From: an uncultured Bacteroidota bacterium
GTDB taxonomy: Bacteria > Bacteroidota > Bacteroidia > Bacteroidales > VadinHA17
Length of the DNA: 64,000 nt
NCBI GenBank assembly: GCA_903824785.1
Contig: CAIJYD010000091.1
Location: 1 to 64,000 of the forward strand
Direction: 5' to 3'
The translations under genes were made by a program, and so were the position numbers. Below, in pieces: positions 46,569-55,348 of this stretch. Under the pieces are notes generated by a model. It worked only from the letters and a program-made list of their open reading frames with translations, searched no databases and was not told the DNA's origin. Every line of letters starts with the position of its first letter. Within the stretch, counting starts at the first letter, position 1.

Positions 46569-47894
46569 TTATTTGCCTTTGATATTAAAAGCAAACAGTT
46601 TATCGGCTTGTCTCAGATATAGCCTGCCTCCGCAAACAACAGGATGAGCCCAGCAAGGACCTTCACCTCCCTTTGGTATTTTAAATTCACCTGCTTTTTC
46701 AAATTTTTCAGGTGAAGATTTTATCAGTTTAACAGAACCTTTTTCATCATAAAGGTACAGCATCCCGTCAGCATAAGTGAGCGACCCGTTTCCCTGGGTT
46801 TTCCACATCTGTTTTCCGGTAAGGAAATCAATACAGAACCAGCTTTTTGAGGAAGATCCCGAACCATATACATACCCGTTGTTGAATAATATTCCTCCAT
46901 GATAGTTATCAAGTAGTTCAGTTTGCCATACCGTTTCAGTTAATATGTTTTTACCTGAAGATTTAAGTCTAACCAGCATACATCCCTTTCCTTCGCCACT
47001 TGAAAGAAATACATACTCATTGAAAGTCACAGCATCGGAGCAGTTAACCTTATACTGATTCTCAAAATCGACTTTCCAAAGGAGCTTCCCGGTTTTGGTA
47101 TCAAGGCTGTAAAAACAGCATGAGCTGGCCCCAATAACCTGATGATATCCACCGAAATCTTTAACTATCAAAGAGTTGTATCCATAGGTTCCCGGAATTT
47201 CACTGTTTGTCCAGATGATTTCTCCGGTCATTTTATTCAGACAAACCTGATATCCTTTCTGTCCGGCAGCTCTTACAAACAGGTTGTTTCCATCTATAAG
47301 AACCGACTCGGTATAACCGTATTCAGGGATCTCAGCCTTGAAATCCTTTGTCAGTTCCTTAGACCAGATTACATCACCGGTTTTTGCTTTATATGCCGTC
47401 AGTTTGCCTGCCTCACTCAGATGATAGACTACTCCATTATCGTATGTTGGTGTACTTCTTGGACCGTTATATGAACTTGCCCAGGATACTTTAACTGTCC
47501 AGGCAATACCGTTTGGCTTTTTCCACAGGATATTACCTTTAAGGTCATAGGCAAAGAGATATGTCTGATTTTCAATTTTCCCTGCGGTATATAAGCTACC
47601 ACCGCCAATAGCTACAGAACAATATCCTTCACCCAGTCCGGAAATTGTCCATAATAATCCGGGCCCGTTAGAAGGCCAGGTATTCAATAATCCGGTTTCA
47701 TTTGATCTGTTCTGCCGGTCTGATCCATGAAAGCATTGCCATTCAGAATTGTTCTGGGCCTTAACTTCCTGAATACTAAAAGCTAAAATGGTAAAGAGAA
47801 TAATTAAAAAATAAACGGGACCTGCTTTTTTACAGGCGGCAAAGCATATTACCGACTGAAATGAATCTAATGTGGAATTAAGATTTTTCTTCAT
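46569..47894 (-). CDS. exported PQQ-like beta-propeller protein
   Basis: A 441-residue protein. The N terminus has a long hydrophilic region before the hydrophobic core (VYFLIILFTILAFSIQ), with cleavage near VKAQ. The rest is a beta-propeller of PQQ/WD-like repeats, such as GDVIWSKELTKDF, GEIIWTNSEIPG, GKLLWKVDFENQ and GKQMWKTQGNG. PQQ ligands for a dehydrogenase are not evident, so it may be a binding or scaffold protein of the BamB kind. A -7-like element lies at 47931-47938. Confidence 0.82.
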   Translation of the reverse strand: MKKNLNSTLDSFQSVICFAACKKAGPVYFLIILFTILAFSIQEVKAQNNSEWQCFHGSDRQNRSNETGLLNTWPSNGPGLLWTISGLGEGYCSVAIGGGSLYTAGKIENQTYLFAYDLKGNILWKKPNGIAWTVKVSWASSYNGPRSTPTYDNGVVYHLSEAGKLTAYKAKTGDVIWSKELTKDFKAEIPEYGYTESVLIDGNNLFVRAAGQKGYQVCLNKMTGEIIWTNSEIPGTYGYNSLIVKDFGGYHQVIGASSCCFYSLDTKTGKLLWKVDFENQYKVNCSDAVTFNEYVFLSSGEGKGCMLVRLKSSGKNILTETVWQTELLDNYHGGILFNNGYVYGSGSSSKSWFCIDFLTGKQMWKTQGNGSLTYADGMLYLYDEKGSVKLIKSSPEKFEKAGEFKIPKGGEGPCWAHPVVCGGRLYLRQADKLFAFNIKGK

Positions 47895-48101
47895 AATTGC
47901 AGAATTTTCAGGTTTATCTGATTAATAATTCAAATATAGCAAACCATTGGGTCAAAACCATGCGGATTATTGATAATGGATCTTTTAAGCTTATGTTGAA
48001 ATAGTTCTTATGAAATGCGCATTAATGATTGCAGCAACAAAAGCAGGTTTATTTTATTTTCAATCAAGCAACATAATATTACCAAACTGGTAACTTTTTT
48101 C

Positions 48102-48109
48102 TATCTTTG
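48102..48109 (+). promoter_or_regulatory. -7 element for the HigBA-type operon
   Basis: TATCTTTG is an exact TAnnTTTG match. Transcription would begin near 48113, upstream of the ATG at 48129 but downstream of the more distal ATG at 48015. This supports the shorter toxin reading frame. Confidence 0.5.
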
Positions 48110-48128
48110 CTTAAATATTGAGAACACG

Positions 48129-48479
48129 ATGAGAGTAATTGCAAAAAGGATCCTTCGGGAATTCTGGGATATACAGAATGATTCTGCAGAGCAACTCAAA
48201 ACATGGCATAAAGAGGCATCAAAGGCTAAATGGACTTCTCCAAATGACATAAAATCGGAATATCCAAAAGCAAGTATACTAAAAAACGGGAGGGTTGTTT
48301 TTAACATTTGCGGAAATAAATACAGGTTAATTGTTAAGATTAACTATTTAAGAAGCTGGGTTTTTATACGTTTCATTGGGAGTCACAAAGAATATGATAA
48401 AATTGATGCAGATAAATTATATGGACATGAAAACCACTTGATTGTGATCAATCATGAGCGGGTTAATCATACCTTTTAA
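48129..48479 (+). CDS. HigB-type mRNA interferase toxin
   Basis: A 116-residue HigB-like RelE-superfamily toxin, expected to cut mRNA on the ribosome. ILKNGRVVFNICGNKYRLIVKINY and WVFIRFIGSHKEYDKID, in segments, are the family hallmarks. I start at 48129 because the promoter element lies between this ATG and an upstream in-frame ATG. The toxin gene precedes the antitoxin gene, the typical order for HigBA. Confidence 0.88.
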   Translation: MRVIAKRILREFWDIQNDSAEQLKTWHKEASKAKWTSPNDIKSEYPKASILKNGRVVFNICGNKYRLIVKINYLRSWVFIRFIGSHKEYDKIDADKLYGHENHLIVINHERVNHTF

Positions 48480-48496
48480 ATCAAAATTATATTATC

Positions 48497-48856
48497 ATGA
48501 AATTAAAAATTATAAAAACGGAAGAGGATTACACTCAAGCCTTAAAGCGACTTGAATTAATATTTGATTCTCCTGTAAATTCACCTGATGGTGATGAAGC
48601 TGATATATTAGGATTGCTTATTGAGAAATATGAAGAAGAACACTATCCGATTGAATCACCGGATCCAATAGAGGCAATTAAATTCAGGATGGAGCAGATG
48701 GGTATGGATAATAGTGATTTAGCTGAAGTGATAGGTTACAAGAGCAGGGTGTCAGAGATTTTTAGTCATAAAAGGAAATTAAATCTAAAGATGATAAGGA
48801 ACCTTCACGAAAAAATGAAGATCCCATATGAATCATTATTATCCGATTATAAATAG
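48497..48856 (+). CDS. HigA-type XRE-family antitoxin
   Basis: A 119-residue protein. The N-terminal half (ILGLLIEKYEEEHYPIESPDP) is of the kind found in HigA partners of HigB2-like toxins, and the C-terminal half is an XRE helix-turn-helix (MGMDNSDLAEVIGYKSRVSEI). It should neutralise the toxin and autoregulate the operon. It starts 17 bases after the toxin stop. Confidence 0.88.
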   Translation: MKLKIIKTEEDYTQALKRLELIFDSPVNSPDGDEADILGLLIEKYEEEHYPIESPDPIEAIKFRMEQMGMDNSDLAEVIGYKSRVSEIFSHKRKLNLKMIRNLHEKMKIPYESLLSDYK

Positions 48857-48949
48857 AAAAACACTTTTGCCAACACGATGGTACAATGAAAAGAATAGCT
48901 GTTGTGTAGTTTTAAATTAATATTCAGGAATTATTTGGCGCTTATCCGG

Positions 48950-50584
48950 TTAATCCATTATACAACGGACAGAATATCCATTGATTTTTTTATCATATCC
49001 ATTTCCAAAATCGGTGGACATGTAGAATAAACCGCGATAATTGCAAGATGGACCTCCATTGTATTCTGTCGAACTCCACCAAAAACCATATCCTCCCATG
49101 GCACTGAACTTTCCGTTAAATATCCGATATCCTCCGGGGAGAGCAGTAAATCCACTTTCATTTGTTGCACCTGTATTCGTATTTGGGACAACCTGATAGC
49201 TCCAGTGTAATGACCCCGATTCTTTCAATTTACTGCCGGCAATTGCATATCCCCCGAGATCAGTTGCAAGCGTTGACCAGTCTGATGAAGAAGGAACACG
49301 CCAGCCTTTTGGACAAAGTTTTCCTGTATTTACCGTGTACCAGTTATATAATTTCCCATATACAGTATTATATGAAGATGAATCATTATTGTACCAGCAG
49401 GAGCCGGGAGTTGTTAACAGCGACCATTCCGTTTCATTTGTTACCAGGGGAATAGGTGTAAGATCATTATAAGTTCCTGTTTTCAGGTTTTCAGCCATCC
49501 AGAGATGTGTTCCGATCAGAATAGTCTTATATCTGTTTCCTTCAATATCAGCAACAGAGCCATAAGAAAGAATAGTATTAAAAGCGATACCACCAGAACT
49601 GGTGTAGAATTGCATATCGCTCCCGTAATAGTTCTTTCCGGAACTTGATGATTTTAACCTGAAATGATATAATGTATTTGGCGTTAAGTTGCTCAGGTTT
49701 GCAGTTACGGTTGTGTAGGTGTTTCCGACAACCTCATTTGGAGCAGCATTTATTATTTGTCCATAAGATGTTGAAGCGCCATATTCAAAAGATACTTTCG
49801 CGATTTCGTTGTTTGCATTTACTGTTCCATTCAGAGTGGTGCTCGTCTCAGTCATTTTTGTTGCGGCATCGGTCATTGTTATAATTGGCGGAGGATAATC
49901 CTGCATGCAACGAATGGAATAACCTTCGCTTTTCAGGTCGAAGCGGATATCAACATAAGGGGAGTAACCACCCAGGCCAATTGACCCCGCTGTAAGTTTA
50001 TCCTCAGTAGCGGACCACCATTTTGCGCCAAACCAGGAATAGTTTCCATAAGTAAGGAATAATCCATCCTTATCCCTGTAGCCACCCGGAAGGGCAGTAA
50101 ATCCACTCTCATTTGTTGAAGAAGTGTTATTCTCATCCCAATGTGCGGTCCCTGTCTCTTTCAGACCGGGGCCGGCAAAGTACTTTCCTCCAAGCTCGTA
50201 GACAAGTTCATTCCATTCGGAATAGGATGGGACATGCCATCCCACAGGACAAAGATTGCCCGTGTTTACTGCATACCAGTTATATAAGGCCCCATAAACA
50301 GCTTTATTTTTTGAGGCATCGTTATTGAACCAGCAATAACCATCTGTGGTTAAGGATGACCATTCAGATGGATCCGGCACTAAAGGTATTTTAGTCCCAT
50401 CGTTATATCTGGTGGTTTTAAGGTTTTCCACCAGCCATACATATTCACCTATCGTAACAGAAGAATAGCCATTACCATCACCATCTCTTATCCCTGAGCT
50501 ATCATCTTTTTTACAGGAATGAATCAGAATAATCAGAAGAACTATACCTGAAAACTTTATTTTAGATTTTAATAAGTATTTCAT
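48950..50584 (-). CDS. FISUMP-domain lipoprotein with two repeats
   Basis: A 544-residue lipoprotein (lipobox ILIHSC). Two copies of the Fibrobacter succinogenes major paralogous domain (about 40-230 and 335-544) share W-x-x-x-N-L-K-T-x-x-Y-N-D, LYNWYAVNTGNLCPVGW-type and TNESGFTALPGGYR segments. A fibronectin-like beta region (about 235-330) lies between them. The role is unknown; surface binding or adhesion has been proposed for relatives. Confidence 0.88.
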   Translation of the reverse strand: MKYLLKSKIKFSGIVLLIILIHSCKKDDSSGIRDGDGNGYSSVTIGEYVWLVENLKTTRYNDGTKIPLVPDPSEWSSLTTDGYCWFNNDASKNKAVYGALYNWYAVNTGNLCPVGWHVPSYSEWNELVYELGGKYFAGPGLKETGTAHWDENNTSSTNESGFTALPGGYRDKDGLFLTYGNYSWFGAKWWSATEDKLTAGSIGLGGYSPYVDIRFDLKSEGYSIRCMQDYPPPIITMTDAATKMTETSTTLNGTVNANNEIAKVSFEYGASTSYGQIINAAPNEVVGNTYTTVTANLSNLTPNTLYHFRLKSSSSGKNYYGSDMQFYTSSGGIAFNTILSYGSVADIEGNRYKTILIGTHLWMAENLKTGTYNDLTPIPLVTNETEWSLLTTPGSCWYNNDSSSYNTVYGKLYNWYTVNTGKLCPKGWRVPSSSDWSTLATDLGGYAIAGSKLKESGSLHWSYQVVPNTNTGATNESGFTALPGGYRIFNGKFSAMGGYGFWWSSTEYNGGPSCNYRGLFYMSTDFGNGYDKKINGYSVRCIMD

Positions 50585-50872
50585 GAAGGTAATTTCAATA
50601 ATCTAAGGCAGATATACTTACAGGATATAAAGGTAATACAATTTTTGATCTGATAAAAAAGAAAGATCTGTTCTGTTTCCTGCCGCTAAACATTCTCACC
50701 CCTCATGAAAAAAATAAATTGTCATTATAAAGGCAGGCGGGGAATCCCCTGATCTCATAAGTGAATTTACAGAGAGAAAGATTGCGAAAATGAATCAGAT
50801 ATTAGTTATTTTTATGCTATCTGTTTAATTCTGACCAGAGAAACGTTTATTTCTGTAATCTAAGGTATTAGG

Positions 50873-52123
50873 ATGAGAGTTCTGAAAAGAATGTTAGCAT
50901 TTTTATTATTAATTGCTGCAGGATCGTGCATTGAGCCATACATACCTAATCTCAGAAACTACAAATCACTTCTGGTTGTCGAGGGTCTTATCTCTAATGA
51001 AGAGAGCTCTTACAGAATAAAATTAGGCCGGACATTCTACGAGCAAAAAGCGGGACCGGAAATGGTCACCGATGCTGATGTTTTTATTACTGATGGTGAT
51101 GGAATAAGGACAGATCTTAGGAATGGCGGCGACGGATATTACAGAACAGACAGCACTTCATTCAGAGGTGTCATTGGTCAGAAGTATACTCTGGAGATTC
51201 TTACGAGTGACGGGAAGAAATACCGGTCCGAAGAATGCACAATGTTGCCTGTTGCAGGGATTGATAAACTATATTATGAGAAAGGTGAAAAAATTTCAGG
51301 GAACAATGGAGAAACGTTTACCGGATTAAGAATACTGGTGAAATCAGCTGATTCCGAGGGGGAGGATCAGTACTTCCGCTGGACATTTGAAGAAGTATGG
51401 AAGACTATTATGCCAGGCTACCAGAAATACACTTATACAAAAATAGACGATTCGACATGTACTTTTCGGGGAGTTCCTTCGGGAAAAGAGATCTGCTGGA
51501 AGCGGAACCGGTCGGGAGACATCATAACCAACTCATACACCTCCGGCGAAGGGATTTTTATTCCGGATCAGGAGATTCAGTTTATTAGTCCTGTTTTATC
51601 GGACAGGCTGACTCAGGAATACAGTATTCTGGTAAAGCAATATTCCATTTCAAATAATGAATATGATTTCTGGAGGAATCTTAAAAAAGTTGGTGATGCA
51701 GGAGGAGATATATTCGCATCTCAGCCCTACACAGTAATAAGCAATATCCATAATGTGAATAATGCGGATGAACTGGTGCTCGGGTATTTTGAAGTTTCAG
51801 CCGTAAGTCAGAAAAGGATCTTCATTACAGCAAGCGAACTCGATCCGTTGCTTCTCCCTCATTATAAAACCGATTGTGTTTTAATTGCAATGTCTCCTCT
51901 TGATTATCCACCGCCAAGGCCAACATGGGATGGATTATATCATATGTTTATGGATATTGACCGATATACTTTTGTGGGGCCTATAGTCGTAGATGGTACT
52001 ATCCTTGAAGGTAGTGTTAATATCAGGAATCTTGTTAAGTTTGTTTTTTCGACAAAGGCTTGTGCCTTATGTGATTACGTGGGCTTTACTACAAAGCCAG
52101 ATTTCTGGTTTGATTCGAAATAA
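50873..52123 (+). CDS. DUF4249 lipoprotein
   Basis: A 416-residue lipoprotein with lipobox AAGSC near residue 19. The N-terminal YKSLLVVEGLISNEE segment and a later GDIITNSYTSGEGI region match DUF4249, a Bacteroidetes family usually encoded beside a TonB-dependent receptor. No receptor gene is present here, so this may be an orphan or relocated member. The C-terminal CALCDY is a cysteine pair in a region common in the family. A decayed radical SAM fragment starts directly after the stop. Confidence 0.85.
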   Translation: MRVLKRMLAFLLLIAAGSCIEPYIPNLRNYKSLLVVEGLISNEESSYRIKLGRTFYEQKAGPEMVTDADVFITDGDGIRTDLRNGGDGYYRTDSTSFRGVIGQKYTLEILTSDGKKYRSEECTMLPVAGIDKLYYEKGEKISGNNGETFTGLRILVKSADSEGEDQYFRWTFEEVWKTIMPGYQKYTYTKIDDSTCTFRGVPSGKEICWKRNRSGDIITNSYTSGEGIFIPDQEIQFISPVLSDRLTQEYSILVKQYSISNNEYDFWRNLKKVGDAGGDIFASQPYTVISNIHNVNNADELVLGYFEVSAVSQKRIFITASELDPLLLPHYKTDCVLIAMSPLDYPPPRPTWDGLYHMFMDIDRYTFVGPIVVDGTILEGSVNIRNLVKFVFSTKACALCDYVGFTTKPDFWFDSK

Positions 52124-52128
52124 ATGCA

Positions 52129-52293
52129 GCTCAAAGCCTCCCGGTACTTGGAAAAGACATGAAAAGGCTGAGGGCTCTCCTTAAAAATATTGAGGCGATA
52201 AGATTTTTGGGTGGCGAACCGTTGTTGCATCCGGAGACTGAAACAATAAATGAAACTGTTTCTACCCAATCCAACACGGGATTTAGGCAGTAA
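52129..52293 (+). pseudogene. radical SAM protein fragment
   Basis: In the frame containing the ATG at 52159 and ending at the TAA at 52291, the translation contains IEAIRFLGGEPLLHPE. This is the GGEPLLHP segment (SAM methionine contact) of radical SAM/SPASM proteins. The CxxxCxxC cluster motif that should lie upstream and the rest of the barrel downstream are missing. It is best read as a short remnant of a maturase-type gene. Confidence 0.7.
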
Positions 52294-52384
52294 GTTCATG
52301 TCTGACAATAGTACCCCAAATAATTTCATTATCAATTTTATCATAACCGTGAATCAGCCTGTTACTCAGACTGATGATTTGATT
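52283..52384 (-). pseudogene. C-terminal remnant of a HepT-like nuclease
   Basis: A 33-codon frame reads QIISLSNRLIHGYDKIDNE and ends soon after WGTIV. The RLIHGY motif with its Arg and His is the catalytic RX4-6H-type centre of HepT (MNT/HepT toxins). There is an in-frame stop immediately upstream. The matching N-terminal half lies at 52903-53190, on the other side of the RelE-type pair. Confidence 0.65.
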
Positions 52385-52418
52385 TTATCAAATAGTCGAA
52401 AATCTTCATGGTCCATAT

Positions 52419-52685
52419 TTATAAGTTGTGGTTTTTATAAATCTGTCCTCTTGGTAAAAATCTTTTTAATGTAACCGTTGTCCCATCATATTGTAAGGTA
52501 ATCCTGTAAAGGCCTCTTCTAATTCGATACATATCCTCTACTCCTTTTAGTTTAGAACAACCATGAATTTCACCTGGCACTTTGGCTGATTGAATCTCTT
52601 TTATTACTTCCAGTATAACCAACTTGTTTTTTTGGGGTAACGGTTCGGTATCTTTAACAAATGCTTTAGAAATTTCAAATTTCAT
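52419..52685 (-). CDS. RelE/ParE-superfamily toxin
   Basis: An 88-residue toxin. MKFEISKAFVKDTEPLPQK at the start, GCSKLKGVEDMYRIRRGLYRI and the C-terminal VTLKRFLPRGQIYK place it in the RelE superfamily. It is expected to cleave mRNA or to inhibit gyrase (ParE-like). The start overlaps the antitoxin stop by four bases. The pair lies between two HepT fragments and appears intact. Confidence 0.88.
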   Translation of the reverse strand: MKFEISKAFVKDTEPLPQKNKLVILEVIKEIQSAKVPGEIHGCSKLKGVEDMYRIRRGLYRITLQYDGTTVTLKRFLPRGQIYKNHNL

Positions 52686-52915
52686 ATTGATAAAGATTTT
52701 AAAAATTCAGTTTTTTCAGTTTGGTTTAAAATTTCATCTGTCCCGGGAGCTTTGGATAATGCAATTAACATTTCATCCTCATTTGCTAATTCTTCTAATA
52801 CACTTTCAATGTATGATTTTAAATTATGGCCATAGTTAACTGCTATTAATCTTAAATTCTTCTCTGTTTCAGGCCTCAGGTTAATAATTTTACGTTTTGT
52901 TTTTATTGGTTGCAT
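52682..52915 (-). CDS. antitoxin of the RelE/ParE-type pair
   Basis: A 77-residue protein with a basic N terminus and a ribbon-helix-helix-like segment (KRKIINLRPETEKNLRLIAV), then an acidic C-terminal tail (ELANEDEMLIALSKAPGTDE) suited to bind the toxin. A -7-like element on the minus strand (CAAATATA on plus, 52949-52956), among repeated ATATAC words, may be the autoregulated promoter. Confidence 0.85.
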   Translation of the reverse strand: MQPIKTKRKIINLRPETEKNLRLIAVNYGHNLKSYIESVLEELANEDEMLIALSKAPGTDEILNQTEKTEFLKSLSI

Positions 52916-53190
52916 AGTTTCTGTTTTAACGTTTTATATTTAATTAAGCAAATATATACAATATACATTATATATACGATATGCATTTGTTTATTTTTCC
53001 ATTTGATGAAGCACTCAATTGCAAAAGCCGGAGTGATTTTGCCGATAATCTCAAATTCACGCTCAATTGCCCGGCGCAACATTTTATTGGGCTCATAGAT
53101 ACTAAAGTCTCGTTTTTCTTCAGGATATTTCTCTATTGAATCAATCGATTCCTGATTATCAAACAGATACTTCTTAATAACAAGATCCAT
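52903..53190 (-). pseudogene. N-terminal remnant of a HepT-like nuclease
   Basis: From the ATG at 53190 the translation reads like the start of Bacteroidetes HepT: IKKYLFDNQESIDSIEKY and MLRRAIEREFEIIGK. After EIIGK the similarity stops, and the remaining codons run into low-complexity MHIVYIMYIVYIC. The C-terminal HepT motif is found separately at 52283-52384. An upstream in-frame ATG at 53250 exists. Confidence 0.65.
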
Positions 53191-53361
53191 ATAATAATTT
53201 TTTTGTCTGATTGAGTCGATAAAAGAGGGGTTTGAAAAAGATTTATTCAACCACTTTCATTTGTTCCTGTCTCTCGGAAACCAATCTGACACCCCAAACC
53301 GGAACAAGATAAAGATATCCGGCAATACCGGAAAGAAACCCCGGCGTGGTTTATCTCCCTT

Positions 53362-53934
53362 TTAAATCTGGCTGAATGCGTCAGCGAAACCGGCTGCATT
53401 TATATCGAAATGATATACAGATGATGAATCGCCCAGGATCTCAACATTGATAACCCCTTCACTCTGAAGTATGAAGATCCTGAACTGACTGTAATCATTG
53501 TTATTCTGTTCTATTAAGATCCCTCCCGATTTATTCCATCCTCTGGAAGAGGTCATCTCTAATTCTTTTCCTGATGCGTTTTTCATTTTAATCCGGGCCA
53601 TACCGGTAAATTTCTCTGCAGGATTTGATTTCTTAAACTGGTGCAAAAGTATTCCTGCATTCTCCTTGTTAACAAGGAAGACGGTATGGAGGTAATTGTT
53701 TGACACAGTTAAATCTGAAAAGGTACCATCTGCATCGAGGCGCACATATTTTCTTGAGGAGGGCACACCATTGGCGTCAACATACGTCTTTACAACCCAG
53801 GGACTAAGTGATGGTTTGGAAGTAACTGCTTTCGGTTTTGACGGCGTTTTGACTTTTGCATTATTTGCCGGCGGTGTGGGTGCATTACAACTGACCAGGA
53901 TCAATAACAATGGGAATAATAGTTTTCTTATCAT
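53362..53934 (-). CDS. lipoprotein of unknown function
   Basis: A 190-residue predicted lipoprotein. The ATG at 53934 gives a clean signal peptide MIRKLLFPLLLILVSC; an upstream ATG at 53964 adds 10 residues. A Pro/Lys-rich linker (residues 18-45) precedes a beta-rich domain of about 140 residues. I do not recognise a family. No gene neighbours on the same strand are close. Confidence 0.7.
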   Translation of the reverse strand: MIRKLLFPLLLILVSCNAPTPPANNAKVKTPSKPKAVTSKPSLSPWVVKTYVDANGVPSSRKYVRLDADGTFSDLTVSNNYLHTVFLVNKENAGILLHQFKKSNPAEKFTGMARIKMKNASGKELEMTSSRGWNKSGGILIEQNNNDYSQFRIFILQSEGVINVEILGDSSSVYHFDINAAGFADAFSQI

Positions 53935-54130
53935 ACTAATACTTTGTTTTTGCAGACTTTTCAATTTTTTAATAAGTCTTAATGTAAGAGATCGAACCTA
54001 TCTTTAACTTTTTTAATGTCAGACAAATATTCCTCCGGCTTCACATAATGAACAATGATCTGGATGCATAAAACAGGAGGGCATAAATATACTCTTATTT
54101 AAAAAAACTGTAACAATTTACAGGACCGAT

Positions 54131-55111
54131 TTACAGATTTTGCTCAGGAAAGTGCAGTGCATTATTAGCAGTTTCGCTGTATATTATCTGCTTAACCACT
54201 TCCCGGTACACACTTATACTCCGGGCCTTTTTAATTTTTTTAAGATATTTCGGAGAGTTGGGAAATGATTGAATAAAGAACTCCCAGAAAGAATACATTT
54301 TCATCAGAAGATGTCCCTGACCCGATAAAGCCTCTTCATAGGAAGAGAAGAGGGCATCATGAAAAGAGTTAATTACTTCGTATCTGTTTTCAGGATAGAG
54401 AGGATTATCAGCTTTAATCATTGCAGGTAAAAAGGGGTCAGCAATCAGACCTCTCCCTATCATCCAATGGTTGATGGATGGGAAGCGCTCTTTCATTTCC
54501 CGAAAGCTCCGGACTGAAGTAATATCGCCATTATAAAAAATTTTATGAGAGGTTTGCCGCAGGCACTCTTCAAAGGCTTTAAGATCAACTTCGCCCCTGT
54601 ATAGCTGCTTCCCGATCCGAGGGTGTATTGTGATATTTGCCAGACGGTATTTCTCCAGTACAGGCAAGACAGAAAATATCTCCTGCGGACTTTCGTAGCC
54701 CAATCGCATTTTTACCGATACCTGAATATTTGTCTCAGCAGATACCCTGGTTAGAATTTCGTCAATCTTCTCAGGCATACTCAGCAAACCGGACCCCATT
54801 CCTTTTTTTGCAACCATAGGATATGGACATCCCAGATTCCAGTTCAGCTCAGTGTATCCAAGTTTTTGAATAAACTTAGCAACAAGACAAAATTCATCGG
54901 CATCCTTTGTAATTATCTGAGGAATAAGATTAAGCGACCGGTTATTTGCGGGTAATATATCGCGTTCATTGACTGGTTTTATCTCATGTTTTCCATTTAA
55001 CCGGATATATGGAGCAATATATTTGTCGATCCCTCCAAAAAACTGTTGAAAGGCATTACGAAACCGGAAATCAGTAAACCCCTGCAGCGGCGATGAATAA
55101 ATGGTACGCAT
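54131..55111 (-). CDS. tRNA-dihydrouridine synthase
   Basis: FMN enzyme that reduces uridine to dihydrouridine in tRNA. The 326-residue protein has the N-terminal YSSPLQGFTDFRFR, NWNLGCPYPMVAKKGMGSGLL with the catalytic Cys, VKMRLGYES and ITIHPRIGKQLYRGEVD, and MIGRGLIADPFL near the end. The exact Dus subfamily (and so the tRNA position) cannot be fixed from this sequence. Confidence 0.93.
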   Translation of the reverse strand: MRTIYSSPLQGFTDFRFRNAFQQFFGGIDKYIAPYIRLNGKHEIKPVNERDILPANNRSLNLIPQIITKDADEFCLVAKFIQKLGYTELNWNLGCPYPMVAKKGMGSGLLSMPEKIDEILTRVSAETNIQVSVKMRLGYESPQEIFSVLPVLEKYRLANITIHPRIGKQLYRGEVDLKAFEECLRQTSHKIFYNGDITSVRSFREMKERFPSINHWMIGRGLIADPFLPAMIKADNPLYPENRYEVINSFHDALFSSYEEALSGQGHLLMKMYSFWEFFIQSFPNSPKYLKKIKKARSISVYREVVKQIIYSETANNALHFPEQNL

Positions 55112-55160
55112 AGTTTTTAAATCCGGTCAGACTTAATTCACGTTATGATCCGGATAGGGG

Positions 55161-55168
55161 CAAAAATA
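55161..55168 (-). promoter_or_regulatory. -7 element for the dihydrouridine synthase gene
   Basis: CAAAAATA on the plus strand is the reverse complement of TATTTTTG, an exact TAnnTTTG match about 50 bases before the gene's ATG at 55111. The -33 position has CCA where CAA is expected. Confidence 0.35.
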
Positions 55169-55314
55169 GTAAATCCGGAGGGATTGACCACTGAAAGGCA
55201 GTTAAACTGAGAATTTCAACTTACATATAATTTCATGCATTCTCAGAGAACATGGCGGGTTTTGATGATCGGGCTTTCGCTCTTCTAATGAGGATCATCA
55301 TTTTGGATAATAGA

Positions 55315-55344
55315 TTGTTTTAGCACTCATTTTTACTAATTTTG
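55315..55344 (+). promoter_or_regulatory. promoter of kinase-sulfotransferase module 1
   Basis: TTG (55315-55317) and TAATTTTG (55337-55344) are 19 bases apart, an excellent Bacteroidetes sigma-factor match. The expected start site, about four bases after the -7 element, falls at the ATG (55349), so the mRNA would be leaderless or nearly so. Confidence 0.75.
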
Positions 55345-55348
55345 CTCA

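Noticed and set aside
22600-47900. A classical polysaccharide utilisation locus
   Set aside because: No SusC-like TonB-dependent receptor, SusD-like lipoprotein or hybrid regulator is encoded in the region, so the term is not justified.
50739-50750. Short GGGGAATCCCC hairpin between the FISUMP and DUF4249 genes
   Set aside because: The loop is too short for a good stem and there is no T run, so it is not a convincing terminator.
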